Positions 13,796 through 15,845 of a DNA stretch of 15,845 nucleotides are shown piece by piece (position 1 is the stretch's first letter; every line of letters starts with the position of its first letter). The notes under the pieces were generated by a model. The model was not told where the DNA came from. It made no database searches and worked only from the letters and a program-made list of their open reading frames with translations. Position numbers and translations under genes: made by a program. Source of the DNA: CAZSHX01 sp964606895 (lineage in GTDB: Bacteria > Bacteroidota > Ignavibacteria > Kapaibacteriales > UBA2268); NCBI GenBank assembly GCA_964606895.1, contig CAZSHX010000090.1, positions 1 to 15,845 on the forward strand. Reading direction: 5' to 3'.

Positions 13796-14381
13796 TAAAT
13801 TGCTGTATGTAATGTTTTTCTTCATGATTCTGGCAGGATTTGCTAAAACTCATGCAGACGAGAAGGACGAAAATTTTCTGTCGAGGTTTGTATTGGAGGG
13901 TGGAATTGGATGTTCGAAAAATGCCGACCTCAGAGGAACGGATGAGAATCTTCATGGATATGGAATTACAGGAATTCTACGCATTAAATGGGAAGCAAGC
14001 AAGCGATTCGGGATGGGACTTGAGTCGGGATATATTCATCTTGCAAGTCAATCCGAGAATAACCTTCGAACAAACATCGGCATTACTTCTCTTGATATGA
14101 AAATGTTTGCAATACCTGTGATACTATTTATGTCATTGGAAGCAGAAAATTTACAACTCAATGCCGGGGCAGGCATTTACAACGTTTTTTCTGATATCAA
14201 TGCTTATGGAGAAAAGAGCTCCAGTTCAATGTATGACTATGGATATATGCTGTCACTGGCATATTATTACCCGATTTACACTAATCTCGGATTGTCCGCC
14301 CAGGCAAAGTGGAACTATCTTTCCGATATGAAAACCTCAACTTTTTCGGGCATGCTCAATCTGTATTATTATTTATTTTGA
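13767..14381 (+). CDS. Outer-membrane beta-barrel-like protein, 204 aa
   Basis: The signal peptide (about 1-30, FAKTHA|D) is followed by a mature domain of alternating strands: RFVLEGGIGCSKNADL, GYGITGILRIKW, RFGMGLESGYIHL, FAIPVILFMSLEA, LQLNAGAGIYNVF, YMLSLAYYYPIY, LGLSAQAKWNYL, and a last strand FSGMLNLYYYLF ending in Phe, the classic barrel signature. It resembles small outer-membrane proteins of the OmpA/porin-family superfold (eight strands). Met at 13767 gives a 29-base overlap with the phosphodiesterase; a start at the ATG 13812 would leave a poor signal peptide. It is the last gene of a three-gene operon. Its role is unknown; context suggests partnership with the GDPD lipoprotein. 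Confidence 0.75.
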   Translation: MNIIQDIKNNKLLYVMFFFMILAGFAKTHADEKDENFLSRFVLEGGIGCSKNADLRGTDENLHGYGITGILRIKWEASKRFGMGLESGYIHLASQSENNLRTNIGITSLDMKMFAIPVILFMSLEAENLQLNAGAGIYNVFSDINAYGEKSSSSMYDYGYMLSLAYYYPIYTNLGLSAQAKWNYLSDMKTSTFSGMLNLYYYLF

Positions 14382-14385
14382 AGTG

Positions 14386-14399
14386 TAAGAATATTCTTA
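14386..14399. repeat. 14-bp AT-rich palindrome after the operon
   Basis: TAAGAATATTCTTA begins five bases after the stop of the last barrel gene and is followed by TTTCTTCCCTT. It might serve as a weak terminator, but the stem is AT-rich and short. Confidence 0.3.
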
Positions 14400-14435
14400 T
14401 TTCTTCCCTTCAAAATTCCTTGTTCTATACTCAAA

Positions 14436-14478
14436 GAGTTGAGGTGCTTAGGTGGTTATGCGTTAAGGTGTTGAAGAG
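14436..14478 (+). repeat. 43-bp repeat, diverged copy 3
   Basis: GAGTTGAGGTGCTTAGG at the start and GTGTTGAAGAG at the end align without gaps to 71-113 over 43 positions, with scattered T-to-G type changes. It lies between two convergent genes, in the 187-bp gap 14382-14568, which otherwise holds no gene. Confidence 0.5.
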
Positions 14479-14568
14479 AAAGAAATCATACTTTTTTTTC
14501 CTGTTTAGTAATTCGTTATTGCTTGTTCGATATTCAACTTCTTCTCTTCCCCACGTCCCTTTTTCCGG

Positions 14569-15759
14569 CTATAACTTCACAAACTTCCCGACTTTCCCTC
14601 CTATTCTTACAAAATACACTCCCGACGGCAAACCCGAAACGTCTATTCTTAATTGTGAATTGTGAATTGAAAATTGTGAATTATTTAAATCAGAAGATTT
14701 CAGAACCGTTTCACCAAAAACATTGAATATTCTTACAGCATTCACAGAACCTTCCGAAGGTTCCAAACCTTCGGAAGGTTTAGTTATTTCGATGAAATCT
14801 TCTGCCGGATTTGGAGAAATCAAATAAACTGTACCGAAAGGAGATTCAAAAACTTCAGTCGCGGTTGAATCCGGAATACAGTTAGTAATCTTGTGTCTAA
14901 GAAAATATGGAGCAGAAGCACTGATTATAAATTCATCATTGTGAAACATCCGAAAAGCGTTCGAATCATTAAATGATAAACCTGAATTGAATTCATGCCA
15001 AGTTTTACATAAGTCAGTAGAATAAATATACCCACTATATAGGGGATTATGAATATTTGTTAAAATTGTATTGCCACAAACCATAGTACAATTTATATGA
15101 GATGGATAAATATTTCCTGAGGTATCTACAAAATCAGGAGAATGATATAATTGTGTCCAGCCGCTTAAATCTTCCTTACTAATGAAAACCTCATTTTGAT
15201 TAGTAAGAATGAAATTCTTGTTCATAGTTTCCAAAAATATTTCAGAGTTAAAAATATTTTGGGGTAAGCCATCATTGAAATCAGCCCAGTCTTTACCACC
15301 GTTCTTTGAAATTCTCATATCTCTATGAGCACCCGCAACAATGGTTGAATCAATAATCTTAAAACAATTCACTTGATTGGAAAGATCAGGTTCACGCATA
15401 GGAACCCAATTAAGCCCTAAATCAGTTGACGAATACAGTCCTTTTTCTGCGGAGAAATATAGTATATTATTTTGAATCTGTACAGTACAAAAATCGCAAT
15501 ATTTCATAAAATCTTCTTTGATTTTTAACCATGTTTCACCCATGTCAAGTGAACGATAAATAAATCCTCTATCGGTGCTAATTAAAATTATGCTGTCTTT
15601 AAATGCAATCACTTTTGCAGGACTATCAGAGGGCAAATTGTCTATGCTCATCCAGCTATCTCCATTATCTTTGGAAATAAAATAACGGACATCGGATAAA
15701 TTTACAATTAGATTACTATCACTACAAGCAATAGCACCAAAAGTCTGTACAATCTGCAT
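14569..15759 (-). CDS. T9SS-type beta-propeller protein apparently missing its signal peptide (possible pseudogene)
   Basis: Related to the protein at 602-1789. It has YCF48/BNR-like repeats with S-x-(D/N)-x-G-x-x-W motifs (residues 29-36 SKDNGDSW, 70-77, 111-118, 151-158 and a weaker one near 247-254) and a T9SS type A sorting domain at about 313-396 (ISPNPAEDFIEI, RIFNVFGETV, GLPSGVYFVRIG, KFVKL). The first Met at 15759 starts directly inside a propeller blade with no signal peptide. The frame is open 33 nt further up to a TAG at 15795-15793, which touches an inverted repeat. The signal-bearing 5' end may therefore have been lost by repeat insertion or a frameshift, or an upstream start may lie out of frame beyond the window. 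Two repeat tracts are translated inside the sorting domain. Confidence 0.7.
   Translation of the reverse strand: MQIVQTFGAIACSDSNLIVNLSDVRYFISKDNGDSWMSIDNLPSDSPAKVIAFKDSIILISTDRGFIYRSLDMGETWLKIKEDFMKYCDFCTVQIQNNILYFSAEKGLYSSTDLGLNWVPMREPDLSNQVNCFKIIDSTIVAGAHRDMRISKNGGKDWADFNDGLPQNIFNSEIFLETMNKNFILTNQNEVFISKEDLSGWTQLYHSPDFVDTSGNIYPSHINCTMVCGNTILTNIHNPLYSGYIYSTDLCKTWHEFNSGLSFNDSNAFRMFHNDEFIISASAPYFLRHKITNCIPDSTATEVFESPFGTVYLISPNPAEDFIEITKPSEGLEPSEGSVNAVRIFNVFGETVLKSSDLNNSQFSIHNSQLRIDVSGLPSGVYFVRIGGKVGKFVKL
14649..14683. repeat. In-frame TTGTGAA simple repeat in sorting domain (linker 2)
   Basis: Three TTGTGAATT-type units separated by GAAA are translated on the minus strand as NNSQFSIHNSQL, just before RIDVSGLPSG. 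This is the same linker that holds NPTPTLPKGEG in the gene at 602. Such ATTCACAATT tracts are usual intergenic low-complexity repeats in these genomes. Confidence 0.6.
14747..14781. repeat. Tandem palindromes in sorting domain (linker 1)
   Basis: GAACCTTC-C-GAAGGTTC (14747-14763) and AAACCTTC-G-GAAGGTTT (14765-14781) are two 17-bp near-perfect palindromes one base apart. They are translated as KPSEGLEPSEG between DFIEI and VNAVRIFNVFG, the same linker that holds the inverted repeat at 1610-1636 in the other gene. Confidence 0.7.
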
Positions 15760-15796
15760 TACTTGTTTGAACTCCCATGATGATTTTAAACCCTAA

Positions 15797-15824
15797 CTTT
15801 CCCTAATCCACGTAATAGGGAGAG
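15797..15824. repeat. Inverted repeat at the 5' end of the propeller gene
   Basis: CTTTCCCTA (15797-15805) and TAGGGAGAG (15816-15824) pair with one mismatch around a 10-nt centre. It directly precedes, on the minus strand, the in-frame TAG that separates the propeller ORF from any upstream signal peptide. The CTCTCCCTA/TAGGGAGAG style resembles the other mobile palindromes in the window. Confidence 0.5.
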
Positions 15825-15845
15825 TTATGTTGATTTTCTTCAGAA

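Overview
The window looks like a chromosomal segment from an AT-rich member of the Bacteroidota/Chlorobiota (FCB) superphylum, possibly near Ignavibacteria/Kapabacteria. The pointers are three type IX secretion (T9SS) type A C-terminal sorting signals ending in the style YFVRIGGKVGKFVK, Bacteroidota-type promoter elements (TTTG/TTG, about 18 nt, TAnnTTTG), few clear Shine-Dalgarno sequences, many outer-membrane barrels and lipoproteins, and the intergenic repeat families common in these genomes. The lineage is inferred from style; no marker gene is present.

Layout. 1-601: the tail of an unidentified CDS, then a 500-bp repeat-rich gap. 602-1789 (+): secreted beta-propeller protein with a T9SS sorting domain. 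1862-5298 (-): a SAM O-methyltransferase, an exported protein with a possible degenerate OmpA-like domain, and a tightly coupled pair made of a barrel-like lipoprotein and an alpha/beta-hydrolase lipoprotein. 5299-5777: gap with an inverted repeat, an orphan remnant of a T9SS sorting domain and a strong terminator. 5778-9226 (-): the PrkA-type AAA+ kinase and its DUF444/YeaH von Willebrand A partner, with their own promoter. 9331-11537 (-): a HAD phosphatase, an exported VOC/glyoxalase-fold protein and an exported protein of unknown function. 11808-14381 (+): a compact three-gene operon (barrel, glycerophosphodiesterase lipoprotein, barrel) behind a good Bacteroidota promoter. 14569-15759 (-): a second T9SS beta-propeller gene that appears to lack its signal peptide.

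The recognisable functional units are the prkA-yeaH signalling pair, without the spoVR/ycgB gene that often accompanies it, and an envelope operon that probably acts on glycerophosphodiesters. I do not see a clear new defence or biosynthetic system. The most unusual signal is in the DNA itself. Palindromic and simple repeats of the intergenic type lie in frame at the same two linkers of both T9SS sorting domains. A third sorting domain survives alone as a fragment, and a diverged 43-bp repeat occurs three times next to gene ends.
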